Below are positions 42,890-51,946 of a stretch of 64,000 bases of DNA, in pieces. The stretch covers positions 1 through 64,000 of the forward strand of contig NZ_JASZYG010000020.1 of NCBI RefSeq assembly GCF_030317105.1. Reading direction: 5' to 3'. A program made the position numbers and the translations under genes. The stretch's first letter is position 1. Each line of letters starts with the position of its first letter. Below the pieces are notes generated by a model. The model worked only from the letters and a program-made list of their open reading frames with translations. It ran no database searches and was not told where the DNA came from. Source of the stretch: Variovorax brevis. Its GTDB lineage: Bacteria; Pseudomonadota; Gammaproteobacteria; Burkholderiales; Burkholderiaceae_C.

Positions 42890-43972
42890 GTGAACGCCGC
42901 CACATCCTCCACCCAGCCGCCGCTGCGTATCGCAGTGGCCGGTGCCGGCTTGATCGGCCGCCGCCACATCGAGTTGGTCCAGCAGAGCGGCGAATGCACG
43001 CTCGCGGCCATCGTCGATCCGTCGCCTGCCGCAGCGGCCCTGGCCGATGGCGCGAAGGTGCCGCACTTCAAGCACCTGTCCGACCTGCTGGCGCAACACG
43101 ACAAGCCCGACGGTGTGATCCTCGCGACGCCGAACCACCTGCATGTGGCGAATGCATTCGAGTGCATCGACGCCGGCGTGGCCGCCTTGGTTGAAAAGCC
43201 GGTCGCGCACACCGTCGAGGAAGCCGAGCGGCTGGCCCAAGCTGTCGCGCGCAGCGGCGCGCGGGTGCTCGTGGGCCACCATCGTGCGCACAGCCCGATC
43301 CTCGCGAAAGCGCGCGAAATCATCCAGCAAGGCGCATTGGGCAAGATCGTCGCCGTGACCGGCACGGCCTTGTTCTACAAGCCTGACAACTATTTCGGGG
43401 ACACCGTCTGGCGCACGCAAATTGGCGGCGGCCCGATCCTCATCAACCTCATCCACGAGATCGGCAACCTGCGCTCGCTCTGCGGCGAAATCGTCTCGGT
43501 GCAGGCTGCGGCCTCCAACGCGACGCGCGGCTTCGACGTGGAAGACACGGCAGCGATGCTCTTGCGCTTTGCCAGCGGCGCGCTGGGCGCCTTCGTTCTC
43601 TCCGACACGGCCGCATCGACGCGCAGCTGGGAGCAGACTTCGCAAGAAAACAGGGACTACGCAAGCGATGCCGACGAAGACTGCTACGGCATCGTCGGCA
43701 CCCACGGTTCGCTGTCCATTCCGACGATGCGCCTGAAGCGCTTTGAGGCCGGCCAGAAGCGCTCGTGGTACGAGTCGATGACGGCTTCTGTCGCCGCGTG
43801 CGAGCGCCTCGATCCGCTCGCCTTGCAACTGATCCATTTCTGTGCGGTGATCCGCGGCGAAGCGGCCCCGCTGGTCAGCGTGCGCGATGGCTTGCAGAAC
43901 CTGCGCGTCGTCGAAGCGCTGGCACAGGCCGCGCGCAGCGGCGCAGTGGTCGAGATCGCCACACAACACTGA
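42890..43972 (+). CDS. Gfo/Idh/MocA-family NAD(P)-dependent oxidoreductase
   Basis: 360 residues. The N-terminal Rossmann fold (VAGAGLIGRRH, with GAGLIG at 18-23) and the EKPVAH motif near residue 100 are diagnostic; the C-terminal part is the usual alpha/beta domain (GGGPILINLIHEI). It oxidises a hydroxyl group of a cyclic polyol, sugar or shikimate-like acid. GTG 42890 is preceded by AGGAGACAG. First gene of a plus-strand operon with the TIM-barrel and FAD genes, divergent from the LysR regulator. Confidence 0.86.
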   Translation: MNAATSSTQPPLRIAVAGAGLIGRRHIELVQQSGECTLAAIVDPSPAAAALADGAKVPHFKHLSDLLAQHDKPDGVILATPNHLHVANAFECIDAGVAALVEKPVAHTVEEAERLAQAVARSGARVLVGHHRAHSPILAKAREIIQQGALGKIVAVTGTALFYKPDNYFGDTVWRTQIGGGPILINLIHEIGNLRSLCGEIVSVQAAASNATRGFDVEDTAAMLLRFASGALGAFVLSDTAASTRSWEQTSQENRDYASDADEDCYGIVGTHGSLSIPTMRLKRFEAGQKRSWYESMTASVAACERLDPLALQLIHFCAVIRGEAAPLVSVRDGLQNLRVVEALAQAARSGAVVEIATQH

Positions 43973-43992
43973 AATCAACAGGAGACAACGAC

Positions 43993-44808
43993 GTGACCCG
44001 CCCCATCTCCCTCGCCGCCCTGACGGTGCTCGAACTCACGCCACCCGAAATGGTGACCTGTGCCTTCGAAGCCGGCTACAGCCACGTCGGCATCCGCCTG
44101 CTGCCGGCGACGCCGACCGAGCCGCAGTACGACATCGTGGGCGACACGCCGCTGCTGCGCGAAGTGGAGGCACGGCTCGCGGACACCGGCATCCAGGTGC
44201 TGGATGTCGAGATCTTCCGCATCAAGCCCGATACGCGCGCCACGGATTACGAAGCCGCCATCGCCACCTCCGCCCGCCTCGGCGCGAGCGAGTTGCTGGT
44301 CGCGGGCAACGATCCCGACGACGCGCGGCAGATCGAGTCATTCGCAGCGTTTTGCGAGCTTGCACAAAGCTACGGCCTGGGCGCAGTGCTCGAGTTCATG
44401 CCGTGGACAGATGCCAAGGATCTGGTGCAAGCCGCACGCATCGTCGAACGCTGCGGCCGCGACAACGTCGGCGTGCTGATCGACCCGTTCCATTTCAGCC
44501 GTTCGCGCAGCCGCATCGAAGACATCGCATCGATCCCGCCTTCGCGCCTGCGCTACATGCAGTTCTGCGACGTGCCCGCGGAGATTCCGCCGACGATGGA
44601 AGCCATCCTCGACCAGGCCCGCGCCGAGCGCCTGTTTCCGGGCGAAGGCGGCGTCGACCTGCTGGGCCTGCTGCGCGCCGTGCCGCGCGACATTCCGCTG
44701 AGCCTGGAAGTGCCGACGCACACCCTGGCGCGCACCGTCGGCGCGACCGAACGAGCGCGCCGCGCATTGGCCGCGACGATGCGCGTGCTTGCGCAGCTCG
44801 ACGACTGA
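43993..44808 (+). CDS. Sugar phosphate isomerase/epimerase-like TIM-barrel protein
   Basis: 271 residues of the xylose-isomerase-like (AP endonuclease 2) TIM-barrel family. Candidate metal-site residues lie in VLDVEIFRI, AVLEFMPW, LIDPFHFSRS and the terminal SLEVPT strands. GTG 43993 is chosen because AGGAGACAACGAC lies just before it. Family members include inosose dehydratases, epimerases and 3-dehydroshikimate dehydratases. It lies 20 bp after the Gfo/Idh gene and 11 bp before the FAD gene. Given the pcaHG genes downstream, a dehydratase leading towards protocatechuate is one option, unproven. Confidence 0.8.
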   Translation: MTRPISLAALTVLELTPPEMVTCAFEAGYSHVGIRLLPATPTEPQYDIVGDTPLLREVEARLADTGIQVLDVEIFRIKPDTRATDYEAAIATSARLGASELLVAGNDPDDARQIESFAAFCELAQSYGLGAVLEFMPWTDAKDLVQAARIVERCGRDNVGVLIDPFHFSRSRSRIEDIASIPPSRLRYMQFCDVPAEIPPTMEAILDQARAERLFPGEGGVDLLGLLRAVPRDIPLSLEVPTHTLARTVGATERARRALAATMRVLAQLDD

Positions 44809-44819
44809 ACGGGACGACC

Positions 44820-46580
44820 ATGTCCTCCGTCAAACCCCAACCGGGCAAGATCGACTGCGACCTGCTCGTCATCGGTTCCGGCGCGTCCGGGCTCGCCGCA
44901 GCGGTCACTGCGTCGTGGCACGGCCTGAAGGTCGTCGTCGTGGAAAAAGCGCCCGTGTTCGGCGGCGCCACCGCCTGGTCGGGCGGGTGGATGTGGGCAC
45001 CGGGCAATCCCCTCGCCCAACGCGCCGGCATCCACGAAGACCCGCAGCAGCCGCGCACCTACCTGAAGAACGAACTGGGCGACCGCTACGACGCGGCGAG
45101 GGTCGATGCCTTCCTCGACAACGCACCGCAGATGGTCTCCTTCTTCGAGCAGAACACCGCGCTCCAGTTCGTCGATGGCAACGCCATTCCCGATGTGCAC
45201 GGCCACGTGGCCGGCGCGGGCACCGGAGGCCATCAGGTCATCGCTGCGCCCTTCGATGCGCGCGAACTGGGCGCGCTGAACAAGCGCCTTCGCAAGACGA
45301 TGCGCGAGACCTCCTTCCTGGGCATGCCGATCATGGCCGGCGCGGACCTCGGCGCATTCCTCAGCATGACGCGCTCGCCCCAATCCTTCCTGCACGTGAC
45401 CAAGCGCTTCCTGCGCCACTTGCGCGATCTCGCGCTGCATGGCCGTGCGATGCATCTGGTCAATGGTGTCGCGCTGATCGGGCGGCTGGCCAAGTCAGCC
45501 GAGGACCTGAAGGTGCGAATGATCGAATCGGCGCCGGCGAAACGCTTGCTCGTCGACAACGGCGTGGTTCGCGGCGCCGTCGTCTCGACGCCCGGGGGCG
45601 ACATCGAGATCCGCGCAGCGAAGGGTGTGGTGCTCGCAGCGGGCGGCTTTCCGAACGACATCGCGCGGCGCAAGGCCTTGTTCCCGAGAACGCCGACAGG
45701 CCACGAACACCTTGCACTGCCGCCGGAGAGCTGTTCGGGCGACGGCATCACCTTGGGCGAATCGGCGGGCGGCATGCTGGACACCAGCGTCGCATCGCCA
45801 GCCGCGTGGGCGCCCGTGTCCCGCGTGCCGCATGCGGACGGCTCCACCGGCCACTTCCCGCACATCATCGATCGCGGCAAGCCAGGGCTGATCGGCGTGC
45901 TGTCCAACGGCAAGCGCTTCGTCAACGAAGCCGATGGCTACTACGACTACGTTGCCGCCATGATGGCGCAGGCGCCTGAGGGCGAAGAAGTGCATTCATG
46001 GCTCGTCTGCGACCATCGCTTCCAGCGGCTGTACGGGCTGGGCTACGCGCGCCCGTTTCCGGTTCCCGTGGGGCGCTTCGTGCGCAATGGCTACCTGAAG
46101 CGCGGCGACACCATCGAGGCACTCGCAGCGGCCTGCGGCATTCCTGCGGCCGCGCTCGCGCAAACCGTCAAGCGCTTCAACGAACACGCCCGACACGGCA
46201 CGGACCCGGACTTCGGACGCGGCAGCACGCCCTACAACCGCAAGATGGGCGACCCATTGCACCAAGGCCCCAACCCGTGCGTCGCGCCGATCGAACATGG
46301 CCCCTTCTACGCGGTGAAAGTGCTGCCCGGCAGCTTCGGCACCTTTGCGGGGCTGAAGACGAACGCGCACGCGCAAGTCGTGGGCGCTGACGGCCAGCCG
46401 ATTGAAGGCCTTTACGCGGTCGGCACGGACATGGCCAGCGTCATGGGCGGCTTCTACCCCTCGGGCGGCATCAACCTCGGCCCGGCCATGACCTTCGGCT
46501 TCATCGCCGGCCGCCACGCGGCCAGGGCCGCGGGCGAGGCGCCTGGAGTGACTGAACGTTCTGCCGTCGAAGCGTGGTAA
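44820..46580 (+). CDS. FAD-dependent dehydrogenase (KstD/fumarate-reductase-like flavoprotein)
   Basis: 586 residues. The FAD-binding motif DLLVIGSGASGLAAAVTA (GSGASG at 19-24), FGGATAWSGGWMW and the C-terminal GLYAVGTDMASVMGGFYPSGGINLGPAMTFG belong to the FAD_binding_2 family that contains 3-ketosteroid dehydrogenases and fumarate reductase-type enzymes. It should introduce or remove a C=C bond next to a carbonyl. No signal peptide, so cytoplasmic. Last clear gene of the LysR-linked operon. The substrate is probably a ring ketone made by the Gfo/Idh enzyme (inference). Confidence 0.85.
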   Translation: MSSVKPQPGKIDCDLLVIGSGASGLAAAVTASWHGLKVVVVEKAPVFGGATAWSGGWMWAPGNPLAQRAGIHEDPQQPRTYLKNELGDRYDAARVDAFLDNAPQMVSFFEQNTALQFVDGNAIPDVHGHVAGAGTGGHQVIAAPFDARELGALNKRLRKTMRETSFLGMPIMAGADLGAFLSMTRSPQSFLHVTKRFLRHLRDLALHGRAMHLVNGVALIGRLAKSAEDLKVRMIESAPAKRLLVDNGVVRGAVVSTPGGDIEIRAAKGVVLAAGGFPNDIARRKALFPRTPTGHEHLALPPESCSGDGITLGESAGGMLDTSVASPAAWAPVSRVPHADGSTGHFPHIIDRGKPGLIGVLSNGKRFVNEADGYYDYVAAMMAQAPEGEEVHSWLVCDHRFQRLYGLGYARPFPVPVGRFVRNGYLKRGDTIEALAAACGIPAAALAQTVKRFNEHARHGTDPDFGRGSTPYNRKMGDPLHQGPNPCVAPIEHGPFYAVKVLPGSFGTFAGLKTNAHAQVVGADGQPIEGLYAVGTDMASVMGGFYPSGGINLGPAMTFGFIAGRHAARAAGEAPGVTERSAVEAW

Positions 46581-46617
46581 ACGGGCAAGGCATGTGCATA
46601 CTGGCCACCCCCCGCAC

Positions 46618-47580
46618 ATGAAAACCCGCTTCTTCGCAACGCTTGCAGCCGTGGCCGGCCTTTGCGCCGGCTGCAGTACGCCTGACGTGCCCCGAGACCT
46701 CAAGGTGCTGCACGCAACCAGCAGTGCGTCACTGACGGTCAGGTACTTTGGCGTCTCCTCCATGTACATCACGGACGGAAAGTCTTCCATCCTGGTCGAC
46801 GGCTTCTTCAGCCGCCCGTCGCTGGCCCGGCTGATCTTCGGCCCGGTCGTTCCTGACGAGGGCCGCATCACGAGCGCGCTCCATGACGGTCAGGTGACGT
46901 CCGCGAACCTGATTCTCGTTGCGCACTCGCATCACGATCATGCGATGGACACCGGCGCAGTGGCCAAGCGGATCGGCGGACGCATCATCGGCTCGGAATC
47001 CACGAAGGTGCTTGTCCAGCAGCAGTGCCCGCAGTGCACCGTCCAGGCGCCGCCTCCGATGCAGGGCGAAGTGAAGGAAGGCGCGTTCACGGTCCGGTTT
47101 CTTCAACTGGCGCACACGCGCACGCCCATCGTCGTCCGCTTTCCCGGCGAGATCACCGAGCCCCTTGGAGATCGCCCCAATGTCGCCAGCTACCGCATGG
47201 GTGCCAACTTTGCGTTCCTGATCGGGAACGAGGGCCGCAGGTTGCTGATCGTTCCCGGTGCGGATCACGAGAGCCTGCTCCCTGCAGGCTTCGAGGCGGA
47301 CGTGGTGTTCCTGGGCATCGCGAACCTGGGCAAGCGCACGGATAAGCAGATCGCCGACTATTGGCACAACATCATCGGCGCAAGCAAGCCCAGGCGGGTG
47401 ATCCTCATCCACTGGGACGACTTCACATTGCCCCTGAGCGAAGGCCTCAAGGCCTTGCCACCCATTGCCGACGACATGCCAAAGACGGTTCGCGTCATGC
47501 AGGCATTGGCGTTGCACGAGAAGCGCGAACTCGCCATCCTTCCCTTGTTCGAGCCGGTCGCCATCCTTCCGGAGGAGTGA
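46618..47580 (+). CDS. Lipoprotein metallo-beta-lactamase-fold hydrolase
   Basis: From ATG 46618 there is a short signal ending in a lipobox-like LCAGC with Cys19, then an MBL fold with the zinc motif HSHHDH at residues 103-108. The end, WDDFTLPLSEGL, is also typical of UlaG-like MBL hydrolases. A GTG at 46594 with a better ribosome site (AAGG) would add eight residues before the signal. It sits 37 bp after the FAD gene on the same strand. It may hydrolyse a lactone or phosphoester in the periplasm. Substrate not evident. Confidence 0.78.
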   Translation: MKTRFFATLAAVAGLCAGCSTPDVPRDLKVLHATSSASLTVRYFGVSSMYITDGKSSILVDGFFSRPSLARLIFGPVVPDEGRITSALHDGQVTSANLILVAHSHHDHAMDTGAVAKRIGGRIIGSESTKVLVQQQCPQCTVQAPPPMQGEVKEGAFTVRFLQLAHTRTPIVVRFPGEITEPLGDRPNVASYRMGANFAFLIGNEGRRLLIVPGADHESLLPAGFEADVVFLGIANLGKRTDKQIADYWHNIIGASKPRRVILIHWDDFTLPLSEGLKALPPIADDMPKTVRVMQALALHEKRELAILPLFEPVAILPEE

Positions 47581-47583
47581 TGA

Positions 47584-47603
47584 CGACGGTCTGCGGACCG
47601 TCG
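47584..47603. terminator. Bidirectional hairpin between convergent genes
   Basis: CGACGGTC-TGCG-GACCGTCG is a perfect 8-bp stem with a tetraloop, just 3 bp after the hydrolase stop codon and 33 bp from the end of the convergent IclR gene. No T-run follows, but the place fits a transcription end. Confidence 0.5.
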
Positions 47604-47635
47604 AATGTCGCAGTCGAGAGGCCTGACGGCAACGG

Positions 47636-48433
47636 TCAGAGAAGCGGCCGCAGGGCCTGTGCCGTCTGGCTCAACGCGGGCACCAGCTTGTCGATGACCG
47701 ACTCGCGCGTCCAGGCGCGCATCTGCAAGGTGATGCCGATCGCGGCGACCGGTTCGCCGCGGCGGTTTCGCAAGGCCATCGCCACGCCGAGCAGGGCGGG
47801 GTCGAGGTGTTCCTCGATGATCCAGTAACCCAGTTCGCGTGCGGCACGCACATCCTGCAGGAACACCGCCGGATCGGTCACGGTCTTGGCGGTGAAGGCC
47901 GTGAACTTGTGTTCGCCCACCCAGCGTTGAAGCGCGTTGTCGTCCAGCGTCGCGAGCAGCGCCACGCCCGGCGTGACCACGTGCGCCGGAACGCGCAGGC
48001 CCGGATAGAAGCCGACCGACACCAGGCGCGGGCTGTTGCTGCGCGAGATGTAGACCAGGTCGTGGCCCTCCAGCACGCAGACGTTCACGGTCTCGCCCGT
48101 GCGGGCCGACAGGTGCTCGATGGCCGGCTGCACCACGCGCGGCACGTGGGCTGCGTCCAGGTAGCTTTCGCCCAGCCGCAGCACGCGTGCCGTGAGCCAG
48201 AACAGCTTGCCATCGGAGTGCGCGTAGCCGTGATGGCACAGCGTCAGCAGGTGCCGGCGCGCCGCCGTTCGACTCAGTCCGGTGCGAGCGGCCACATCGG
48301 AAGCGCTCATGCGGTCATGCGCCGCATCGAAGGCCTCGATCACGGACAGGCCACGCGCCAAGCCCTCGATGTGATCCTTGGGATCAATCGGAAAAGCTTC
48401 GTGCGCGCCGGGAACTGGATCGTATGCGGACAT
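47636..48433 (-). CDS. IclR-family regulator, PcaR/PobR-like
   Basis: 265 residues with an N-terminal winged helix-turn-helix (RGLSVIEAFDAAHDRMSASDVAARTGLSRTAARRHLLTL, about 25-75) and an IclR effector domain. The pattern is that of the PcaU/PcaR/PobR group that answers to protocatechuate, beta-ketoadipate or related acids. ATG 48433 starts the conserved part. It is divergent from the MHS transporter and pcaHG genes, which are its likely targets; a weak inverted repeat ATCGC...GCGAT lies at 48461-48479 in the 140-bp gap. Confidence 0.85.
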   Translation of the reverse strand: MSAYDPVPGAHEAFPIDPKDHIEGLARGLSVIEAFDAAHDRMSASDVAARTGLSRTAARRHLLTLCHHGYAHSDGKLFWLTARVLRLGESYLDAAHVPRVVQPAIEHLSARTGETVNVCVLEGHDLVYISRSNSPRLVSVGFYPGLRVPAHVVTPGVALLATLDDNALQRWVGEHKFTAFTAKTVTDPAVFLQDVRAARELGYWIIEEHLDPALLGVAMALRNRRGEPVAAIGITLQMRAWTRESVIDKLVPALSQTAQALRPLL

Positions 48434-48573
48434 CAGTAAAAACCATTGAAACGTTCGTTGATCGCGCACTGTGAGCGATGACCGCCGCGCTTGCCAAAGC
48501 AATTCTTGCGACCACCCTGCCCGGTGATTACTTTACAGGCAAGCGTTTTTGACAGTCTTTACCGGAGACATAA

Positions 48574-49977
48574 ATGGCCAGTGTTTCGACCCATGATTCC
48601 CATGAACCCCACGCCAGACACCAAACCAGGAAGGCCACTGCCAGTGGCTGGATCGGCTCGGCATTGGAGTACTACGACTTCTTCATCTACGCGACGGCCG
48701 CGTCGCTGATCTTTCCGCAGATCTTCTTTCCGAAGACCGACCCCAAGGTCGCCATCATCGCCTCGCTGGCCACCTACGGCGTGGGCTACATCGCCCGGCC
48801 GATCGGGGCCTTCTTCCTGGGCCATTGGGGCGACACCCATGGCCGAAAGATGGTGCTGATCATCTGCATGTTCCTCATGGGCTTCTCCACCATCGCCGTC
48901 GGGCTGCTGCCGACCTACGACCAGGTGGGCCTGCTCGCTCCGGCGCTGCTGGTGGTGTTGCGCCTGATCCAGGGCTTCGCGGTGGCCGGCGAGATATCGG
49001 GGGCCAGCTCGATGATCCTGGAGCACGCGCCGTTCGGGCGACGCGGCTACTACTCCAGCTTCACCCTGCAGGGCGTGCAGGCCGGCCAGATCATGGCGGC
49101 CGCGGTGTTCCTGCCGCTTGCGCACTACATGGACAAGGACGCCTTCAACAGCTGGGGCTGGCGCATTCCCTTCCTGCTGAGCTTCGTGGTCATCATCGCC
49201 GGCTACATCATCCGCAAGGAAGTCGACGAGACGCCGGCCTTCACGGAGGAAGGCGAGCATGGCGAACTGCCCAAGGCCCCCATCGTCCAGGCCGTCACCG
49301 AGAGCTGGCGCGACATGATCCGCGTGATGCTGTGCTCGCTGATGAACGTGATTCCGGTGGTGGCGACGATCTTCGGCGCGGCCTATGCGGTGCAGCCGGG
49401 CTACGGCATCGGTTTCGAGAAGGATGTCTATCTCTGGATCCCGGTGATGGGCAACATCCTGGCGGTGATCGTGATTCCCTTCGTGGGCAACCTCTCGGAC
49501 AAGGTTGGCCGCCGCATCCCGATCATGGTGGGTGCCATCGGCGCGGGCCTGCTGTCCTTCGGCTACCTGTATGCGATCAGCATCCACAACGTGCCGATGG
49601 CCATCGTGTTCTCGCTGCTGATGTGGGGCGTGGTCTACCAAGGCTACAACGCCGTGTTCCCGAGCTTCTACCCCGAGATGTTCCCGACCCGCACGCGTGT
49701 TTCGGGCATGGCCATCTCGCAGAACCTGGGCACCGCGGTCAGCGCGCTCCTGCCGGCGCTCTTCGTCGCCGTGGCGCCTCCGGGTGCGGCCAACATCCCG
49801 GTGACGATCGGCTGCATCACGCTGGCCATTTGCGCGGTGGCCGCCGTCGCCGCCTGGACCGCCCGGGAAACCTACCGCGTTCACATGAACGACCTGGGCA
49901 ACCGCAACGCGGTGCCCGTGCCCAAGCCTGAATACGACCGCCTGCGTGAGAAGGCCGTGGCCGGCGCCTCGGCGTGA
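48574..49977 (+). CDS. MHS-family aromatic or organic acid:proton symporter
   Basis: 467 residues with about 12 membrane helices. The opening GWIGSALEYYDFFIYATAA, the loop motif GHWGDTHGRK and RLIQGFAVAGEISGASS are signatures of the metabolite:H+ symporter (MHS) branch of the MFS, which includes PcaT, ShiA and KgtP. GGAGA precedes ATG 48574. It lies 27 bp before pcaH, so protocatechuate or a precursor such as shikimate/quinate is the expected cargo. Confidence 0.9.
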   Translation: MASVSTHDSHEPHARHQTRKATASGWIGSALEYYDFFIYATAASLIFPQIFFPKTDPKVAIIASLATYGVGYIARPIGAFFLGHWGDTHGRKMVLIICMFLMGFSTIAVGLLPTYDQVGLLAPALLVVLRLIQGFAVAGEISGASSMILEHAPFGRRGYYSSFTLQGVQAGQIMAAAVFLPLAHYMDKDAFNSWGWRIPFLLSFVVIIAGYIIRKEVDETPAFTEEGEHGELPKAPIVQAVTESWRDMIRVMLCSLMNVIPVVATIFGAAYAVQPGYGIGFEKDVYLWIPVMGNILAVIVIPFVGNLSDKVGRRIPIMVGAIGAGLLSFGYLYAISIHNVPMAIVFSLLMWGVVYQGYNAVFPSFYPEMFPTRTRVSGMAISQNLGTAVSALLPALFVAVAPPGAANIPVTIGCITLAICAVAAVAAWTARETYRVHMNDLGNRNAVPVPKPEYDRLREKAVAGASA

Positions 49978-50004
49978 CGGCGGATCTGAACAAGGAGACC
50001 GCAC

Positions 50005-50748
50005 ATGTCCCATGCCGCCGCACCCGGCGATGAATTCGTCATGCGCGACACCGCGTCGCACCCCGCCGCCTACGCGCCGGCCTACAAGACCAGCATCCTG
50101 CGCAGCCCGCGCAATGCGCTGATCTCGCTGCAGCAGTCGCTCACGGAAGTGACGGCGCCGGTATTCCGCGCCGAAGAACTGGGCCGCCTGGACAACGACC
50201 TGATCATGAACGCCGCGAAGGACGGCTTGCCGATCGGCGAGCGCGTCGTCGTGCACGGCTACGTGCGCGACCAGTACGGCCGGCCGGTAAAAAACGCGCT
50301 GGTCGAGGTCTGGCAGGCCAACGCCAGCGGCCGCTACCGCCACAAGAAGGACCAGTACATCGGCGCGCTGGACCCCAACTTCGGCGGCTGCGGGCGCATG
50401 CTGACCGACGAGAACGGCTACTACGCCTACCGCACGATCCGGCCCGGCCCCTACCCCTGGCGCAACCGCGTCAACGACTGGCGGCCGGCCCACATCCACT
50501 ACGCGATCTCGGGCGACGGCTGGGTGCAGCGGCTCATCACGCAGATGTATTTCGAAGGCGACCCGCTGATCTGGAGTTGCCCGATCCTGGGCATCGTGCC
50601 GAGCGAGGAACAGATCCGCGGGCTCATCGCCATGCAGGACACCAGCGCCTTCGTTCCGCTGGACAGCCGCGCCTATCGCTTCGACATCGTGCTGCGCGGC
50701 CACCGCGCCACGCTGTTCGAGAACTTCGTGCAGGAGGCCACGTCATGA
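50005..50748 (+). CDS. pcaH: Protocatechuate 3,4-dioxygenase beta subunit
   Basis: Iron-bearing subunit of the intradiol dioxygenase that cleaves protocatechuate to 3-carboxy-cis,cis-muconate. The ferric ligands are all present with exact family spacing: Tyr111, Tyr150 (in GPYPWRN), His163 and His165 (in AHIHY). 247 residues is normal. Start ATG 50005 follows AAGGAGACC. Its stop overlaps the pcaG start (ATGA at 50745-50748), as needed for equal amounts of both subunits. Confidence 0.96.
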   Translation: MSHAAAPGDEFVMRDTASHPAAYAPAYKTSILRSPRNALISLQQSLTEVTAPVFRAEELGRLDNDLIMNAAKDGLPIGERVVVHGYVRDQYGRPVKNALVEVWQANASGRYRHKKDQYIGALDPNFGGCGRMLTDENGYYAYRTIRPGPYPWRNRVNDWRPAHIHYAISGDGWVQRLITQMYFEGDPLIWSCPILGIVPSEEQIRGLIAMQDTSAFVPLDSRAYRFDIVLRGHRATLFENFVQEATS

Positions 50749-51374
50749 ACATGAACACGACCCTGCTTCGCGAGACCGCGTCCCAGACGGCGGGCCCTTA
50801 TGTGCACATCGGCCTGGCGCCCCGGCAAGCCGGCTTCGACATCTTCGAGAACAACTTCGGCAACGTGCTGACAACGCCGCAGACCCAGGGCGAGCGCATC
50901 CGCATCGAGGGCACCGTGTTCGACGGCTCGGGCACGCTGGTGCGCGACGTGCTCATCGAGTGCTGGCAGGCCAATGCCGAGGGCAAGTACAACCACCCGG
51001 CGGACCGGCAGGCCGGCAAGTCCATCGACCCGTCGTTCCGCGGCTGGGGTCGCGCGTGCAGCGACTTCGACACCGGCCTCTACAGCTTCGAGACCGTCAA
51101 GCCCGGCGTGGTGCAGGGCCGCAAGGGACGCCCGATGGCGCCGCACATCGCCTTGTGGGTGGTGGCGCGCGGCATCAACTTGGGGCTGCACACGCGGCTT
51201 TACTTCAGCGATGAAGCCGAGGCCAATGCCAGGGACCCGGTGCTCAACCTCATCGAATGGGAAGTGCGCCGCAAGACCCTGATTGCGCAGCGCGAGACGC
51301 GCGACGGCCAGGTGGTCTACCGCTTCGACATTCGTCTGCAAGGCGACGGCGAAACCGTCTTCTTCGACATCTGA
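50745..51374 (+). CDS. pcaG: Protocatechuate 3,4-dioxygenase alpha subunit
   Basis: 209 residues with the alpha-subunit pattern TASQTAGPYVHIGL, IRIEGTVFDGSG, ECWQANAEGKY and RGWGRACSD. It lacks the iron ligands, as expected, and forms the heterodimer with PcaH. It is coupled to pcaH by a 4-bp overlap. The next gene follows after 32 bp. None of pcaB, pcaD or a classical pcaC is found beside it. Confidence 0.95.
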   Translation: MNMNTTLLRETASQTAGPYVHIGLAPRQAGFDIFENNFGNVLTTPQTQGERIRIEGTVFDGSGTLVRDVLIECWQANAEGKYNHPADRQAGKSIDPSFRGWGRACSDFDTGLYSFETVKPGVVQGRKGRPMAPHIALWVVARGINLGLHTRLYFSDEAEANARDPVLNLIEWEVRRKTLIAQRETRDGQVVYRFDIRLQGDGETVFFDI

Positions 51375-51406
51375 TCCACCATTTCACTGAAAGCAAGGAG
51401 ACTCCC

Positions 51407-51946
51407 GTGCCCAACATCGATTACTGCAACGTCGACGACCCGGAAATTGCCGAGTTGGTCGCCACCATCCGCAAGCGCCGCTCCACCGGCAAGCTGCTCA
51501 ACCTGGACCGCATGCTGCTGCACAGCCCGCACTTCGCGCGTGGCTGGAACTCGATGTTCGCGGCCATCCGCAACCAGCTGCAGGTGCCGCGCCACATCAA
51601 CGAGCTGGCCATCTGCGCCGTCGCGCGGCTCAACGAGGCGGACTACGAGTGGATCCAGCATGCGCCGGAGTTCCTCGCGGCCAACGGCACGCAAGCGCAG
51701 CTCGATGCGCTGGACGACGTCACCGCGGCGTGCTACGACACCGCGCTCTTCAACGAGCAGGAGCGCGTGGCGCTGCGGCTCACGCTCGACATGACGCGCC
51801 AGGTCAAGGTGCGCAAGGAGATCATCGAGAAAGCGCGCCAGCTGTTCGGCGAGCAACAGTTGGTCGAGCTGATGGGAACGATTGCCGGCTACAACATGGT
51901 GTCGCGCTTCCTGGTCGTGCTCGACATCGACGCGACCGGGGAGTGA
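51407..51946 (+). CDS. Carboxymuconolactone decarboxylase (CMD/AhpD)-family protein
   Basis: 179 residues with the CMD helical core (NELAICAVARLNEADYEWIQHAPEF). It is larger than a typical PcaC (about 130 residues) and belongs rather to the broader CMD-like group, so decarboxylase activity on the ring-cleavage lactone is possible but not certain. GTG 51407 is chosen for the AAGGAGACTCCC just before it. Its stop overlaps the synthetase start (TGATG at 51944-51948). Confidence 0.8.
   Translation: MPNIDYCNVDDPEIAELVATIRKRRSTGKLLNLDRMLLHSPHFARGWNSMFAAIRNQLQVPRHINELAICAVARLNEADYEWIQHAPEFLAANGTQAQLDALDDVTAACYDTALFNEQERVALRLTLDMTRQVKVRKEIIEKARQLFGEQQLVELMGTIAGYNMVSRFLVVLDIDATGE

Noticed and set aside
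48559..50703. 714-codon minus-strand frame opposite the MHS transporter and pcaH
   Set aside because: It covers two clear genes on the other strand and has biased His/Arg/Asp composition without domains.
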